Shown here: in pieces, positions 7,395-16,672 of the stretch
Numbering within the stretch: the stretch's first letter is position 1
Layout: the number at the start of each line of letters is the position of its first letter
Assembly (NCBI GenBank): GCA_902489775.1
Contig: CABUBH010000011.1
Location: 1 to 46,223, forward strand
Length of the DNA: 46,223 nucleotides
From: an uncultured Collinsella sp.
Lineage (GTDB): Bacteria > Actinomycetota > Coriobacteriia > Coriobacteriales > Coriobacteriaceae
Direction: 5' to 3'
Made by a program: the position numbers and the translations under genes
Notes under the pieces: generated by a model
Told to the model about the DNA's origin: nothing
What the model saw: the letters and a program-made list of their open reading frames with translations, nothing else
Databases searched by the model: none

Positions 7395-8486
7395 TTACGC
7401 CTCGCCTCCCTTCTTGGAATCCTTGCGCGTACGGGACGTCTCAGGAGCGTTCTTGAGGAACTCGGGGTCACCGGAATAGTGGCACGCAGAATAGTGACCG
7501 GACTCGGTGACAACGCGCTCAGGGCGCTGCTTGCGGCACTTGTCCGTCGCGTAGGGGCAACGAGGAGAGAAGACGCAGCCCTCAGGCAGGTTCATGAGCG
7601 AAGGCGGGTTGCCGTGAATCGGCGTCAGCGGCTTCTTCTCTTCGATTGCCTGCTCCGGGATGGAGCGGATAAGACCCCAGGTGTAGGGGTGGCGGCTCTC
7701 GTAGAAGATTTCCTCAGCAGTACCGAACTCAACGGGGCGGCCGGCGTACATAACCATGATCTTATCGGCCATATCGGCGACAACACCCAGGTCATGGGTA
7801 ATCATGATGATGGCGTTGCCGTTCTTCTCCTGCATCTCCTGCATGAGCTCGATAATCTGAGCCTGGATGGTAACGTCCAGGGCAGTCGTGGGCTCGTCGG
7901 CAATCAGAATATCGGGATCGCAGGCAAGGGCCATGGCAATCATGACTCGCTGACGCATACCGCCAGAGAACTGGTGCGGATACTCATTGACGCGCTTCTC
8001 GGGCTCGGGGATACCCACGAGGTCCAAAAGCTCGGTGGCACGCTTGAGCGCCTCCTGCTTGGAGTAGCCACGGTGCAGACGAAGACCCTCGCCCACCTGC
8101 CTGCCGATCTTATAGACCGGGTTCAAGGAGGTCATAGGATCCTGGAAGATCATCGCGATATCGTTGCCGCGAATGTGCTGCATCTCTTCCTCGGTCATTT
8201 CGAGGATGGAGCGGCCGCGATAGCGAACGTCACCGCCCTCGATCTTTCCCGGAGGCATCGAGATGAGGCCCATGATGGTCATGGCGGTCACGGACTTACC
8301 GGAGCCGGACTCACCGACGACGCCCAGGGTTTCGCCGCGATCGAGCGTGTAGGAGACACCGTCGACAGCGCGAACAACGCCATCCTCGGTGTGGAAATAC
8401 ATCTTAAGGTCATCGACCTCGAGCAGATGCTGGCCCTCAGGAACCGGCTGGTCCTTCAGGTCCACATAGTTCTTGTTCTTCTTCAT
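7395..8486 (-). CDS. oppD: Oligopeptide ABC transporter ATPase OppD
   Basis: 363 aa, partner of OppF. Walker A GESGSGKS, signature SGGMRQR, Walker B ILIADEP and switch His in ITHDLG. The C-terminal extension has GCVFSPRCP, a further Cys in TDKC and SACH, the same Cys pattern as OppF. The gene starts 2 bp after the oppC stop; its ribosome site GAAGGA lies within the last codons of oppC. Known role of the family: energising di/oligopeptide import through OppBC. Confidence 0.94.
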   Translation of the reverse strand: MKKNKNYVDLKDQPVPEGQHLLEVDDLKMYFHTEDGVVRAVDGVSYTLDRGETLGVVGESGSGKSVTAMTIMGLISMPPGKIEGGDVRYRGRSILEMTEEEMQHIRGNDIAMIFQDPMTSLNPVYKIGRQVGEGLRLHRGYSKQEALKRATELLDLVGIPEPEKRVNEYPHQFSGGMRQRVMIAMALACDPDILIADEPTTALDVTIQAQIIELMQEMQEKNGNAIIMITHDLGVVADMADKIMVMYAGRPVEFGTAEEIFYESRHPYTWGLIRSIPEQAIEEKKPLTPIHGNPPSLMNLPEGCVFSPRCPYATDKCRKQRPERVVTESGHYSACHYSGDPEFLKNAPETSRTRKDSKKGGEA

Positions 8487-8488
8487 CC

Positions 8489-9424
8489 TTATGCGTCCTT
8501 CATCTTGACGTCGAGGGCGTCGCGCAGACCGTCACCCAGCAGGGTGAAGGCGAGCACCGTCGAGAGAATTGCCAGACCGGGCATGATCATCATCCAGGGA
8601 GCGGTCAGAAGATACTGCTGACCGTCCTGAATCATGGAGCCCCACGAAGGCGTAGGCGGAATAACGCCCATGCCGAGGAAGGACAGAGCGGACTCGGTCA
8701 GAATGGCGCCACCAATGTTCATGGTCGCGTAGACCACGATGGAGGCGACGGAGTTCGGGAAGATGTGACGCACGACGATACGAGCATCAGATGCACCCAT
8801 CGCGCGCGCTGCATCAACATAGTCGTTTTCCTTGACCGTCAAGATTGCAGAGCGGAAGACGCGCGCAATCGAAGGCCAGCCAAGAATGCCGATGGCGATA
8901 AAGACGTTCTGAAGACCACGGCCGATAACGGCGATCATGGCGACAACGAACAGCACGTACGGGAACGCCAGGAAGATGTCCGCACAGCGCATGATGATCG
9001 TATCCCAAATGCCGCCGTAGAAACCGGCCAGGGCGCCCATGACCAGGCCGATCAATGTGGAGATGGCGGTGGCCATGATACCGACAGAAAGCGAAACGCG
9101 TGCACCGTAGATAACGCGGACGAGAATGTCGCGACCGAGGGCATCGGTGCCAAACGGGTGCTCGGCACACGGAGCCAGTAGCGATGTCTCGGCCATGGTG
9201 GTCGAATCGGAAGCCGTCGGCGAACCGAGCCAGGGCTTAGCCCACAGATCTGCGGTCAGGGCAACCACAACGACGATGATGATCCAGCAGACACCGATAA
9301 CGGCGAGCTTGTTCTTACGAAGACGCTTAAAAGCGTCGCCCCACAGCGTGCGGGACTTGGCGGGAGCAGATGCGACCTTGGTGGCGGTAGCCTGCTCCTG
9401 AGACTGAGAATCAGTTTCCTGCAT
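8489..9424 (-). CDS. oppC: Oligopeptide ABC transporter permease OppC
   Basis: 311 aa. A cytoplasmic N-terminus rich in Gln/Ser/Thr is followed by six predicted membrane spans; the first is VIGVCWIIIVVVVALTA. It shows the OppC hallmarks PFGTDALGRDILVRVIYGAR and, near the C-terminus, the ATPase-contact EAA loop (DAARAMGASDARIVVRHIFPN). Ribosome site GGGAGG lies 8 nt before ATG. It forms the membrane channel with OppB. Confidence 0.93.
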   Translation of the reverse strand: MQETDSQSQEQATATKVASAPAKSRTLWGDAFKRLRKNKLAVIGVCWIIIVVVVALTADLWAKPWLGSPTASDSTTMAETSLLAPCAEHPFGTDALGRDILVRVIYGARVSLSVGIMATAISTLIGLVMGALAGFYGGIWDTIIMRCADIFLAFPYVLFVVAMIAVIGRGLQNVFIAIGILGWPSIARVFRSAILTVKENDYVDAARAMGASDARIVVRHIFPNSVASIVVYATMNIGGAILTESALSFLGMGVIPPTPSWGSMIQDGQQYLLTAPWMMIMPGLAILSTVLAFTLLGDGLRDALDVKMKDA

Positions 9425-9438
9425 GAGACGTACCTCCC

Positions 9439-10476
9439 TTAGGCCTTATCCGACGGACCGCCAAGGCGGATGCGCGGGTCGAGGAATGCATAGCTAATGT
9501 CGACGAGCAGGTTGATCACCATGACGACGACAACGATGAGCGTAACGCCGCCCATAACGATGGGCCAGTCACGCATGCTAATGGCGCGATAGACCTCATA
9601 GCCGATACCGGGCCAGTTGAAGACCGTCTCGGTCAGGATGGCGCCCGAAAGCATGCCGCCAAAGTCGACACCAATATAGGTAACGACGGGGATGAGTGCA
9701 TTCTTAAGCGCATGCTTGACGATGATCGCACGATTGGAGAGACCCTTGGCCTTTGCCGTACGGATGTAATCCTGGTTCATGACGTCAAGCAGCTGCGAGC
9801 GCATAATGCGCGCAGCATAAGCGGTCGAAACCGAAGCCAGCGTAATGGTCGGGAGCACATAGTGCATCCAATCCTGATACTGAGAGCTGGAACCGCCGGC
9901 ACCCGAGATCGGCATGGAGATTGCACCGCCCGTGGCGTCCTTGAGGATGACGCCAAAGAACAGCTGCAGCAACATACCGAGCCAGAAGGCCGGGACCGCA
10001 ACGAGGATCGACGTGGTGAGCGTTACCAAAATATCCCAGAAGGAATAACGCTTTACCGCCGAAATGATACCCGCACCGATACCCATAATTGCCTCGAGCA
10101 CGATGGCGCACGCGGCAAGTTTGACCGTATACGGATACTTCTGGGCAAAGATTTCCGTAACCGGCAGCTTGCGCTGATACGAATTGCCCAGATCGCCATG
10201 AAGCAGGCCGTTCATGTAATACAAGTAACGGTCCACGAGCGACGTTTGAACGGGGTCGCCGTTCTCGTCAAGGATCGCGTTGCCGTCCTCGTCCGTCTGG
10301 ACCAGGTGATAGCGAACGCGAAGCTGAAGCTCCACCTCGGGGGACAGAGCCTTGTCTCCACCGATCAGCTTGATCGGATCTCCCGGCACGATATTCTGGA
10401 GGGCGAACAGAATCAGCGTAACGCCCAAAAACACCGGGATGAACTGAAGCACACGTTTAACGATGTACTTACCCAT
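9439..10476 (-). CDS. oppB: Oligopeptide ABC transporter permease OppB
   Basis: 345 aa, with the OppB N-terminus (YIVKRVLQFIPVFLGVTLILF), a long extracytoplasmic loop after the first span and the EAA motif RTAKAKGLSNRAIIVKHALKN. Ribosome site GGGGAG precedes ATG. It begins 156 bp downstream of oppA, after a hairpin that probably lowers read-through. Confidence 0.93.
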   Translation of the reverse strand: MGKYIVKRVLQFIPVFLGVTLILFALQNIVPGDPIKLIGGDKALSPEVELQLRVRYHLVQTDEDGNAILDENGDPVQTSLVDRYLYYMNGLLHGDLGNSYQRKLPVTEIFAQKYPYTVKLAACAIVLEAIMGIGAGIISAVKRYSFWDILVTLTTSILVAVPAFWLGMLLQLFFGVILKDATGGAISMPISGAGGSSSQYQDWMHYVLPTITLASVSTAYAARIMRSQLLDVMNQDYIRTAKAKGLSNRAIIVKHALKNALIPVVTYIGVDFGGMLSGAILTETVFNWPGIGYEVYRAISMRDWPIVMGGVTLIVVVVMVINLLVDISYAFLDPRIRLGGPSDKA

Positions 10477-10506
10477 ACCACTCCCCTATCTAGGGATTAA
10501 CCTAAA

Positions 10507-10536
10507 TGGGATGCCGATCGCCAGACCGGCATCCCA
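10507..10536 (-). terminator. Hairpin between oppA and oppB (probable partial terminator)
   Basis: GGGATGCC and GGCATCCC arms form a strong stem followed on the minus strand by a short ATTTAGG. The weak T-run suggests attenuation, which would give more OppA than membrane subunits. Confidence 0.65.
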
Positions 10537-10632
10537 AAATTACCATCAGCCAGTTTACCCCAGGTTAGGGAGAACTGTATGTTTCCCATGAGGTCTACGT
10601 AAATACTTGACCCTCACGGAAGCTGCAAACTC

Positions 10633-12309
10633 TTAGGCGAGCTCAGCGGTACCCAGATCGGCGTGCTTCTGCGGATCGACATAGAGGTGCTTGATGCGAT
10701 CGGAGCCGGCGACAGTGTGCGTGTAGAACATAATCGGGATGACCGGGCAGTCGGCAGCGACCATTGCGTCGGCCTCCTGCATCTTAGCGACGCGCTCCTC
10801 GTCGTCAACAATAGTACGAGCCTCGTCGACCTTGGCGTCGAACTCGGGGTTGTTGTAACCGGAGCGGTTGTCGCCACCGAGGGAGTCGGAGTGGAACAGC
10901 GGATACAGGAAGTTGTCCATGATCGGGTAGTCGGCAATCCAACCCAGACGACCGAACTGATAGTTAAAGTTCTGATACTGCTCGAGCAGGGCAGACCACT
11001 CAGGGGTATCGGAGACAGCGGTAACGCCAACCTTGGCGAGGTCGCCGATGATGGACTCCATGATCTCCTTGTGACCGCCGTCCTGGTTGTAGGACAGGGT
11101 CACGCTAATGCCACGATCCCCGTTAGCGCCAGCGGGAGCAACCTTGTCGAGGTACTCGTTAGCCTTGTCGACATCGTAGGCGCAGAACTCCCATGCGCCC
11201 TCCTTGTAGCCATCGATGCCCGGAGGAACAATGCCGTCGGCAGGGGTACGGGTACCCTTGAAGATGGTCTTGCAGATGGCCTCACGGTTAATGGCCAGGG
11301 AGATGCCCCTACGCAGGTCGGCGTTGTTGAACGGCTCGGCCGTGGTGTTGCAGGTCAGATAGTACGTGGAAGGCTCGGCGCCGAGCAGCATGCGCTCGCC
11401 GTCACCCATGGTGTAGCCGTCCTTGGACACGCCGCGATCCTTCTTGGCGGCATCGATCTGAGCGACGGGAACGTCGCAGACATCGAGGTTACCGGCCTGG
11501 AACTCCTTGTAAGCGGTCTCCATGTCCTTGATGACCTGGAAGTGGATGCCATCGATCTTGGCCTTGTCGCCATAGTAATCGTCGAACTTCTTGACGTTGA
11601 TCTCCTGGCCATCCTCCCACTTGCCGTCCATCATGAACGGGCCGTTACCGACCGGGGCAAGATAGAAGCTCTTGACATCGGACTCGGCGCACTCGGGAAC
11701 CGGGGCCAGAGCCGGATGAGAGGCGACGAAGGGGAAGTCAGCGTAAGCGGAAGACAGCTTGACGACGAGGGTCTCATCGTCGGGGCACGTAACACCGGTG
11801 AGCTCGGTAGCGTTACCGGCAAGCAGGTCGTCATAACCCTCGACCATGGAAAGGTGATAGGAGACCTCGGAAGGACCGTACTCGGTAGCGATGGCCGACT
11901 TGGTGTTGACCAGACGCTCCCAACCGAGCTTGAAGGACTTGGAGGTAACGTCGTCACCGTTGTGGAACTTGGCCTTCTTGATCTTGAAGGTAAACTCGGT
12001 GGCGTCGTCGTTGGACTCAAAGGACTCGCAAGCCAGCGGAACGATCTCGCCCTTCTCGGCGTCGTAAGAGGTCAGAGCGTCAAAGAGCTGGTACTCGACC
12101 TGAGTGCCCTGGTCCTCCTGGACATTGTAGGGGTCGATGCAGACCGGGTTGTTGATGTAGAAGTTCAGCGTCGAACCGGACTCAGAACCGGAAGCGTCGC
12201 CACCCTTCTTGCCACATGCGGCAAGAAAAGCCATGGAGCTCGCAGCAAGGGTGCCGCCAACAAAGGCGCGACGACCCATAACGGGCTGGTGGAACATAGA
12301 ATCAGCCAT
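10633..12309 (-). CDS. oppA: Oligopeptide-binding lipoprotein OppA
   Basis: 558 aa SBP_bac_5 family peptide-binding protein. The N-terminus has a twin-arginine pattern (GRRAFVGG, Arg 13-14), a hydrophobic stretch and the lipobox LAAC (Cys 32), so it is probably a Tat- or Sec-exported lipoprotein on the outer face of the membrane. Family features include YNVQEDQGTQVEYQLFDAL and the ALAPVP and VGNGPFMMDGKW blocks. ATG 12309 is chosen because AAGGAGG lies 5 nt upstream; the frame is open for 16 more codons. First gene of the opp operon. Confidence 0.93.
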   Translation of the reverse strand: MADSMFHQPVMGRRAFVGGTLAASSMAFLAACGKKGGDASGSESGSTLNFYINNPVCIDPYNVQEDQGTQVEYQLFDALTSYDAEKGEIVPLACESFESNDDATEFTFKIKKAKFHNGDDVTSKSFKLGWERLVNTKSAIATEYGPSEVSYHLSMVEGYDDLLAGNATELTGVTCPDDETLVVKLSSAYADFPFVASHPALAPVPECAESDVKSFYLAPVGNGPFMMDGKWEDGQEINVKKFDDYYGDKAKIDGIHFQVIKDMETAYKEFQAGNLDVCDVPVAQIDAAKKDRGVSKDGYTMGDGERMLLGAEPSTYYLTCNTTAEPFNNADLRRGISLAINREAICKTIFKGTRTPADGIVPPGIDGYKEGAWEFCAYDVDKANEYLDKVAPAGANGDRGISVTLSYNQDGGHKEIMESIIGDLAKVGVTAVSDTPEWSALLEQYQNFNYQFGRLGWIADYPIMDNFLYPLFHSDSLGGDNRSGYNNPEFDAKVDEARTIVDDEERVAKMQEADAMVAADCPVIPIMFYTHTVAGSDRIKHLYVDPQKHADLGTAELA

Positions 12310-12550
12310 GCCATCCTCCTTATGAGATAGGACAAAGAAATGTTCAGTCGGACACATGTCGAAACAATCCGATCCGAACCATCAAAACGCCGCCCGCTGC
12401 TATGGCTGGTTATGCACAACGGACCAACGTTTTGCAATACAGTAGCGCATTTTATACACAATTTGGGGCTAATTCCGGTTAACGGTCGAGAATTTCTTTA
12501 GTTGGGCGAAGTATGTGGGGATATTTTGACTCTGTTACAAATATGTAAAC
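12310..12550. other. Intergenic leader upstream of oppA
   Basis: About 240 bp without a gene. It is relatively A/T-rich around 12440-12475 and contains a minus-strand TATAAA that could be a -10 for oppA, but no acceptable -35 was seen at the right distance. No operator was recognised. Confidence 0.4.
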
Positions 12551-12582
12551 AAAAAGGGTCCCGCACTTACGGGACCCTTTTT
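12551..12582 (-). terminator. Terminator after secG (bidirectional form)
   Basis: AAAAAGGGTCCCG-cactta-CGGGACCCTTTTT: a strong stem with A-run and T-run on both sides. It ends the glycolysis-secG transcript. Confidence 0.93.
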
Positions 12583-12603
12583 GAATATTTATGCGGCTCG
12601 TGC

Positions 12604-12858
12604 TTAGTAGCCGACGATGCCCTGCGGGAAGAAGAACATGCACAGCACGACGCACGCGGCAAACACGACAGCCATGATGACGGTCAGGCGGTCGAGGTTC
12701 TGCTCCATGACGCCCGTGGCAGAGCTGGAGTTATACAGCGAGCTAGCGATCATATCCGAAACGCCGGTGCCCTTACCGGAATGCATCAGGACGAGAATCG
12801 TCAGCGCCACGGCAGAGACAGCCCAAACGACAAACAGAAGAATCTGGAACGGACCCAT
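12604..12858 (-). CDS. secG: Protein translocase subunit SecG
   Basis: 84 aa with two membrane spans: LLFVVWAVSAVALTILVLM and, near the C-terminus, VIMAVVFAACVVLCMFFF. Between them is the SecG signature VLMHSGKGTGVSDM. It is the accessory subunit of the SecYEG channel. Its place after tpiA/gpmI matches the common actinobacterial gap-pgk-tpiA-secG order, here with gpmI in between. A terminator separates it from gpmI. Confidence 0.93.
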   Translation of the reverse strand: MGPFQILLFVVWAVSAVALTILVLMHSGKGTGVSDMIASSLYNSSSATGVMEQNLDRLTVIMAVVFAACVVLCMFFFPQGIVGY

Positions 12859-12960
12859 AGATAAGCTCCTTAATAGAACAATTCAAACTCCAGTACTGTA
12901 CCACAATCCCCCGCTCTTCCCCACCCGCCACTCGGGGACGGGGTAGAAATGGCAGAAATA

Positions 12961-13000
12961 TTAAAAAGGGGGTTGTCCGGTCGTGGACAACCCCCTTACT
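12961..13000 (-). terminator. Terminator after gpmI
   Basis: Minus strand: AGGGGGTTGTCC, short loop, GGACAACCCCCT, then TTTTTAA. It lies between gpmI and secG, so secG may be read from a separate promoter or by read-through. Confidence 0.9.
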
Positions 13001-13022
13001 AGAAAACGGTATTTGTTTTCTC

Positions 13023-14576
13023 TTAGGCCTCGGTGGCGAGCACGCGACCCGTCATCTCGGCGGAAGGCTCAATACCAGCCATGGTGAGCATGGTCGGAGC
13101 GATATCGGAAAGACGGCCGTCCTCGATACCGGTGAGCTTGGCCTTCTCATCAACGATGATGAACGGCACACGGTTGGTGGTGTGAGCCGTGAACGGATGC
13201 TTGGAACCGTCGGAAGCAACGTCAAACATGTGGTCGGCGTTGCCGTGGTCGGCGGTGATCAGCGCAAAGCCGCCCTTGGCGAGAATTGCCGGGACAACCT
13301 TGGACAGGGCATCGTCAACAGCCTCGACGGCCTTAACGGCGGCGTCGAAGACACCGGTGTGACCAACCATGTCGCAGTTCGCGAAGTTCACGATGTAGAA
13401 ATCAGCGCGATCCTCGTTGATGGCGGCGACAAGCTTCTCGGTAACCTCGGGAGCGCTCATCTCAGGCTGCAGATCGTAGGTAGCGACCTTGGGGGAAGCG
13501 ACGAGCACGCGCTCCTCGCCTTCCTTGGGCTCCTCGATGCCGCCGTTGAGGAAGAACGTCACATGGGCGTACTTCTCGGTCTCGGCGGTGTGCAGCTGCT
13601 TCAGGCCATTGGCGGCGATAACGTCGGCCAGAACGTTCTCGGGGAACGTCTTGGGGAAGGCGACCTCGACGTCAAACGTCGGATCGTACTCGGTCATCGT
13701 CACAAAGTGCGAAAGCTTGATCTGCTCGCGCTCAAAGCCGTCGAACTCCTTGTCCGTGAACACGCGGGTCATCTGACGAGCGCGGTCGGGACGGAAGTTA
13801 AAGAAGATAGCCGCGTCGCCCTCGTGGATGCCCTCGTTGTGGGCAGCGAAGGGCTCGACGAACTCGTCGCCGCGCGGATCCTTCTCGTAGTAGGCCTTGA
13901 TACCGGCAACGGGGTCGACATCGGCATCGGACGCGTTGACCATGACGTCGTAGGCGCGCTGGATGCGCTCCCAACGATTATCGCGGTCCATGGCCCAATA
14001 ACGGCCCGAGACGGTGGCAACGCGAGCGTCGCAACCGGTCTCCTCGGAGATCTTAGCCAGGAAGGCGCAGAACTCACTCATGTAGCCAGCGCCGGACTGC
14101 GGGTCAACGTCGCGGCCATCCATAAAGGCGTGGACGCGAACGGTCTTGACACCGTGCTCGGCAGCCATCTTGACCAGAGCCTCGACGTGGTTCATGTGGG
14201 AGTGAACGCCGCCAGGGCTCATAAGGCCCATAAGGTGAAGAGTCTTGCCGTCAGCCTTGACATCGTCCATAGCCTTGACGAAGACCTCGTTCTTGGCGAT
14301 GGAGCCGTCCTTGATGGCATTGTTGATGCGCGAAAGCTCCTGGAACACGATGCGGCCGGCACCGATGTTGAGGTGGCCTACCTCGGAGTTGCCCATCTGG
14401 CCGTCGGGAAGGCCCACGTCCTCACCCGAAGCACCGAGCGTGGTGTGAGGATACTTCTCGTACAGGCTATCAAGGAAGGGCGTCTTGGCAGCGGCGACGG
14501 CGTTCTCGCCATCGGCCGGAGCCAGGCCGCAGCCGTCCATGATAATCAGGAGTGCAGGAAGATGACGCTGTGCCAT
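13023..14576 (-). CDS. gpmI: 2,3-bisphosphoglycerate-independent phosphoglycerate mutase
   Basis: 517 aa, Mn-dependent iPGM interconverting 3- and 2-phosphoglycerate in glycolysis. Metal site in IIMDGCG, catalytic serine in GNSEVGHLNIGAGR (Ser 64), the substrate region HAFMDGRDVDP and C-terminal metal ligands in TADHGNADHM. Length is normal for the family. It follows tpiA by a few bases, in one transcript with pgk and tpiA. Confidence 0.96.
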   Translation of the reverse strand: MAQRHLPALLIIMDGCGLAPADGENAVAAAKTPFLDSLYEKYPHTTLGASGEDVGLPDGQMGNSEVGHLNIGAGRIVFQELSRINNAIKDGSIAKNEVFVKAMDDVKADGKTLHLMGLMSPGGVHSHMNHVEALVKMAAEHGVKTVRVHAFMDGRDVDPQSGAGYMSEFCAFLAKISEETGCDARVATVSGRYWAMDRDNRWERIQRAYDVMVNASDADVDPVAGIKAYYEKDPRGDEFVEPFAAHNEGIHEGDAAIFFNFRPDRARQMTRVFTDKEFDGFEREQIKLSHFVTMTEYDPTFDVEVAFPKTFPENVLADVIAANGLKQLHTAETEKYAHVTFFLNGGIEEPKEGEERVLVASPKVATYDLQPEMSAPEVTEKLVAAINEDRADFYIVNFANCDMVGHTGVFDAAVKAVEAVDDALSKVVPAILAKGGFALITADHGNADHMFDVASDGSKHPFTAHTTNRVPFIIVDEKAKLTGIEDGRLSDIAPTMLTMAGIEPSAEMTGRVLATEA

Positions 14577-14581
14577 ATGTC

Positions 14582-15349
14582 CTACTCGCCTGCCTTGACG
14601 ACCATAGAGGCGAAGTCGGCAGCCTTGAGCGAAGCGCCGCCCACGAGGGCACCGTCAACGTCGGGCTTGGCGACGAGCTCAGCGATGTTGCCGGGCTTGG
14701 CAGAGCCACCATAGAGAACGCGGATGCCGTTAGCGAGCTCCTCGCCGAACATCTCCTTGAGGGTCTCACGGATAGCGCCGCAGACCTCCTGAGCATCCTC
14801 GGCGGTAGCGGTCTTGCCGGTGCCAATGGCCCAGATGGGCTCGTAGGCGACGACGACCTGCTTGGGGCAGGTGATCTCAAGACCAGCAAGGCCAGCCTTG
14901 ACCTGGTTCACGACGTGCTCGACATAGGTGCCAGCCTCGCGGACCTCAAGGGACTCGCCGCAGCAGAAGACGGGAACAAGACCGGCGGCAACGAGGGCCT
15001 TGACCTTCTTGTTCTGATCCTCGTCGGTCTCGTGGAAATAGTCGCGACGCTCAGAGTGACCGATGATGCAGTAGGTGCAGCCAGCGGACTTGAGCATGTC
15101 GCAAGAGGACTCACCGGTGAAGGCACCCTTGGCCTCCCAGTACACGTTCTGTGCACCGAGGGCGATGGGGGCAGCCTGAATGCGGTCATGAACCGTGGTG
15201 ATGTCGATGGTCGGAGGGCAGACGAGCACCTCGACGCCAGCCGGAACCTCGGGCAGAGCCTGAGCCAGCTCGTCGGCGAGCTTGGCGGCCTCGGCGACGT
15301 CGTTGTTCATCTTCCAGTTGCCAGCGATAAGAAGGGTGCGATTAGGCAT
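14582..15349 (-). CDS. tpiA: Triosephosphate isomerase
   Basis: 255 aa TIM barrel interconverting dihydroxyacetone phosphate and glyceraldehyde 3-phosphate. N-terminal AGNWKMN (Lys), catalytic His in IIGHSERRDYF and catalytic Glu in AYEPIWAIGTGKTA. ATG 15349 overlaps the pgk stop by 8 bp (ATGCCTAA) and has TGGAGG 9 nt upstream inside pgk, so the two are translationally coupled. The longer open frame upstream lies within pgk and is not used. Confidence 0.96.
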   Translation of the reverse strand: MPNRTLLIAGNWKMNNDVAEAAKLADELAQALPEVPAGVEVLVCPPTIDITTVHDRIQAAPIALGAQNVYWEAKGAFTGESSCDMLKSAGCTYCIIGHSERRDYFHETDEDQNKKVKALVAAGLVPVFCCGESLEVREAGTYVEHVVNQVKAGLAGLEITCPKQVVVAYEPIWAIGTGKTATAEDAQEVCGAIRETLKEMFGEELANGIRVLYGGSAKPGNIAELVAKPDVDGALVGGASLKAADFASMVVKAGE

Positions 15350-16532
15350 CGAGAAGCGCCTCCACTCCGGGCAGGGCCTTACCCTCGACGAGCTCCATGG
15401 AAGCGCCACCACCGGTGGAGATCCAGCTCATCTTGTCGGCCAGGTTGAACTTGTTGACAGCTGCGACAGAGTCGCCACCGCCGATGATCGAGGTGCAGTC
15501 GGCCTCGGCGACAGCCTCGGCAATAGCCTGGGTGCCGTGAGCGAAGTTGTCGAACTCGAAGACGCCCATGGGGCCGTTCCAGAACACGGTCTTGGCGCCC
15601 TTGACGGCCTCGGCGTAAAGCTCCTCGGTCTTGGGGCCGATGTCCATACCCTCACGATCGTCGGGGATAGCGTCGGAAGCGACAACCTCGGGGACAGCGT
15701 CCTCGCCAAAGTGATCGGCAACGCGGTTGTCGATGGGGAGCAGGATCTTGACGCCCTTCTCCTCGGCCTTCTTGAGCATCTCGCCGGCGCGCTCGACCCA
15801 GTCCTCTTCCTTGAGGGACTGACCGACGGTCAGGCCCTGAGCCAGGAAGAAGGTGTAGGCCATGCCGCCACCGATAATCAGGGTGTCAGCGGAGTCGATG
15901 AGGTGATCGAGAACGCCGATCTTGGAGGAAACCTTGGAACCGCCGACGATGGCGACGAAGGGACGCTCGGGCTCGGCGAAGATGCCGGTCAGCGTGTCGA
16001 CCTCCTTCTCGAGCAGGAAGCCAGCGACGGCAGGCAGGTAAGCGGCGGGGCCCACGACGGAACCCTGGGCGCGGTGAGCGGTACCGAAAGCATCGAGAAC
16101 GAAGACGTCGCCATAGGAAGCGAGCTTCTTGGCGATCTCGGGGTCGTTCTTCTTCTCACGCTTGTCAAAACGGACGTTCTCGAGAACGAGGACCTTACCC
16201 GGCTCGACGGCGGCGACAGCCTCGGCAGCCTTCTCGCCGTAGGTGTCGGCGACAAAGGCAACGTCGAGACCAGAGAGCTCAGCGAGCTTCTTGGCGACGG
16301 GCTCGAGGGACAGCTCGGGCTGGAAGCCGGTGCCCTCGGGACGGCCGAGGTGGCTCATGAGGATGACGCGAGCGTTGTGCTCAACGAGATAGTTGATGGT
16401 GGGCAGGGCAGCCTTGATACGGGTGGTGTCGCCAACGACGCCATCCTTGATAGGCACGTTGAAGTCAACGCGGACGAGAACGCGCTTGCCGTCGACATCG
16501 ATGTCGCGGACGGTCTTCTTGGTAAAGGCCAT
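15342..16532 (-). CDS. pgk: Phosphoglycerate kinase
   Basis: 396 aa. It transfers phosphate from 1,3-bisphosphoglycerate to ADP. Motifs: RVDFNVP, SHLGRPEG, NVRFDKREKKND, the hinge and nucleotide site GGSKVSSKIGVLDHL, and the C-terminal GGGDSVAAV. ATG 16532 (MAFTKKTV) follows AAAGG. It lies downstream of gap, from which it is separated by a terminator. Confidence 0.96.
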   Translation of the reverse strand: MAFTKKTVRDIDVDGKRVLVRVDFNVPIKDGVVGDTTRIKAALPTINYLVEHNARVILMSHLGRPEGTGFQPELSLEPVAKKLAELSGLDVAFVADTYGEKAAEAVAAVEPGKVLVLENVRFDKREKKNDPEIAKKLASYGDVFVLDAFGTAHRAQGSVVGPAAYLPAVAGFLLEKEVDTLTGIFAEPERPFVAIVGGSKVSSKIGVLDHLIDSADTLIIGGGMAYTFFLAQGLTVGQSLKEEDWVERAGEMLKKAEEKGVKILLPIDNRVADHFGEDAVPEVVASDAIPDDREGMDIGPKTEELYAEAVKGAKTVFWNGPMGVFEFDNFAHGTQAIAEAVAEADCTSIIGGGDSVAAVNKFNLADKMSWISTGGGASMELVEGKALPGVEALLDA

Positions 16533-16585
16533 GTTTGCTTCTACCTTTCGTACGTGTCTGCCTCCCATTACGGCAGACGATTTCC

Positions 16586-16636
16586 TATAAAAAGGGCGCG
16601 ACCCTAGGGTGTAAGCCCTATAAGGCCGCGCCCTTC
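16586..16636 (-). terminator. Terminator between gap and pgk
   Basis: Minus strand: AAGGGCGCG, about 26 nt containing a second small stem, CGCGCCCTT, then TTTTATAG. It would make gap more abundant than pgk-tpiA-gpmI unless pgk has its own promoter. Confidence 0.85.
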
Positions 16637-16672
16637 TTTAGACGCTCAACGAGCTATTCGCTAAAAGCTAAA

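Noticed and set aside
6627..8621. A 664-codon plus-strand frame opposite oppF/oppD
   Set aside because: A shadow of two clear ABC ATPases; repeated composition only reflects the two homologous genes underneath.
10663..12330. A 555-codon plus-strand frame opposite oppA
   Set aside because: Antisense shadow of a well-supported lipoprotein gene, no domain.
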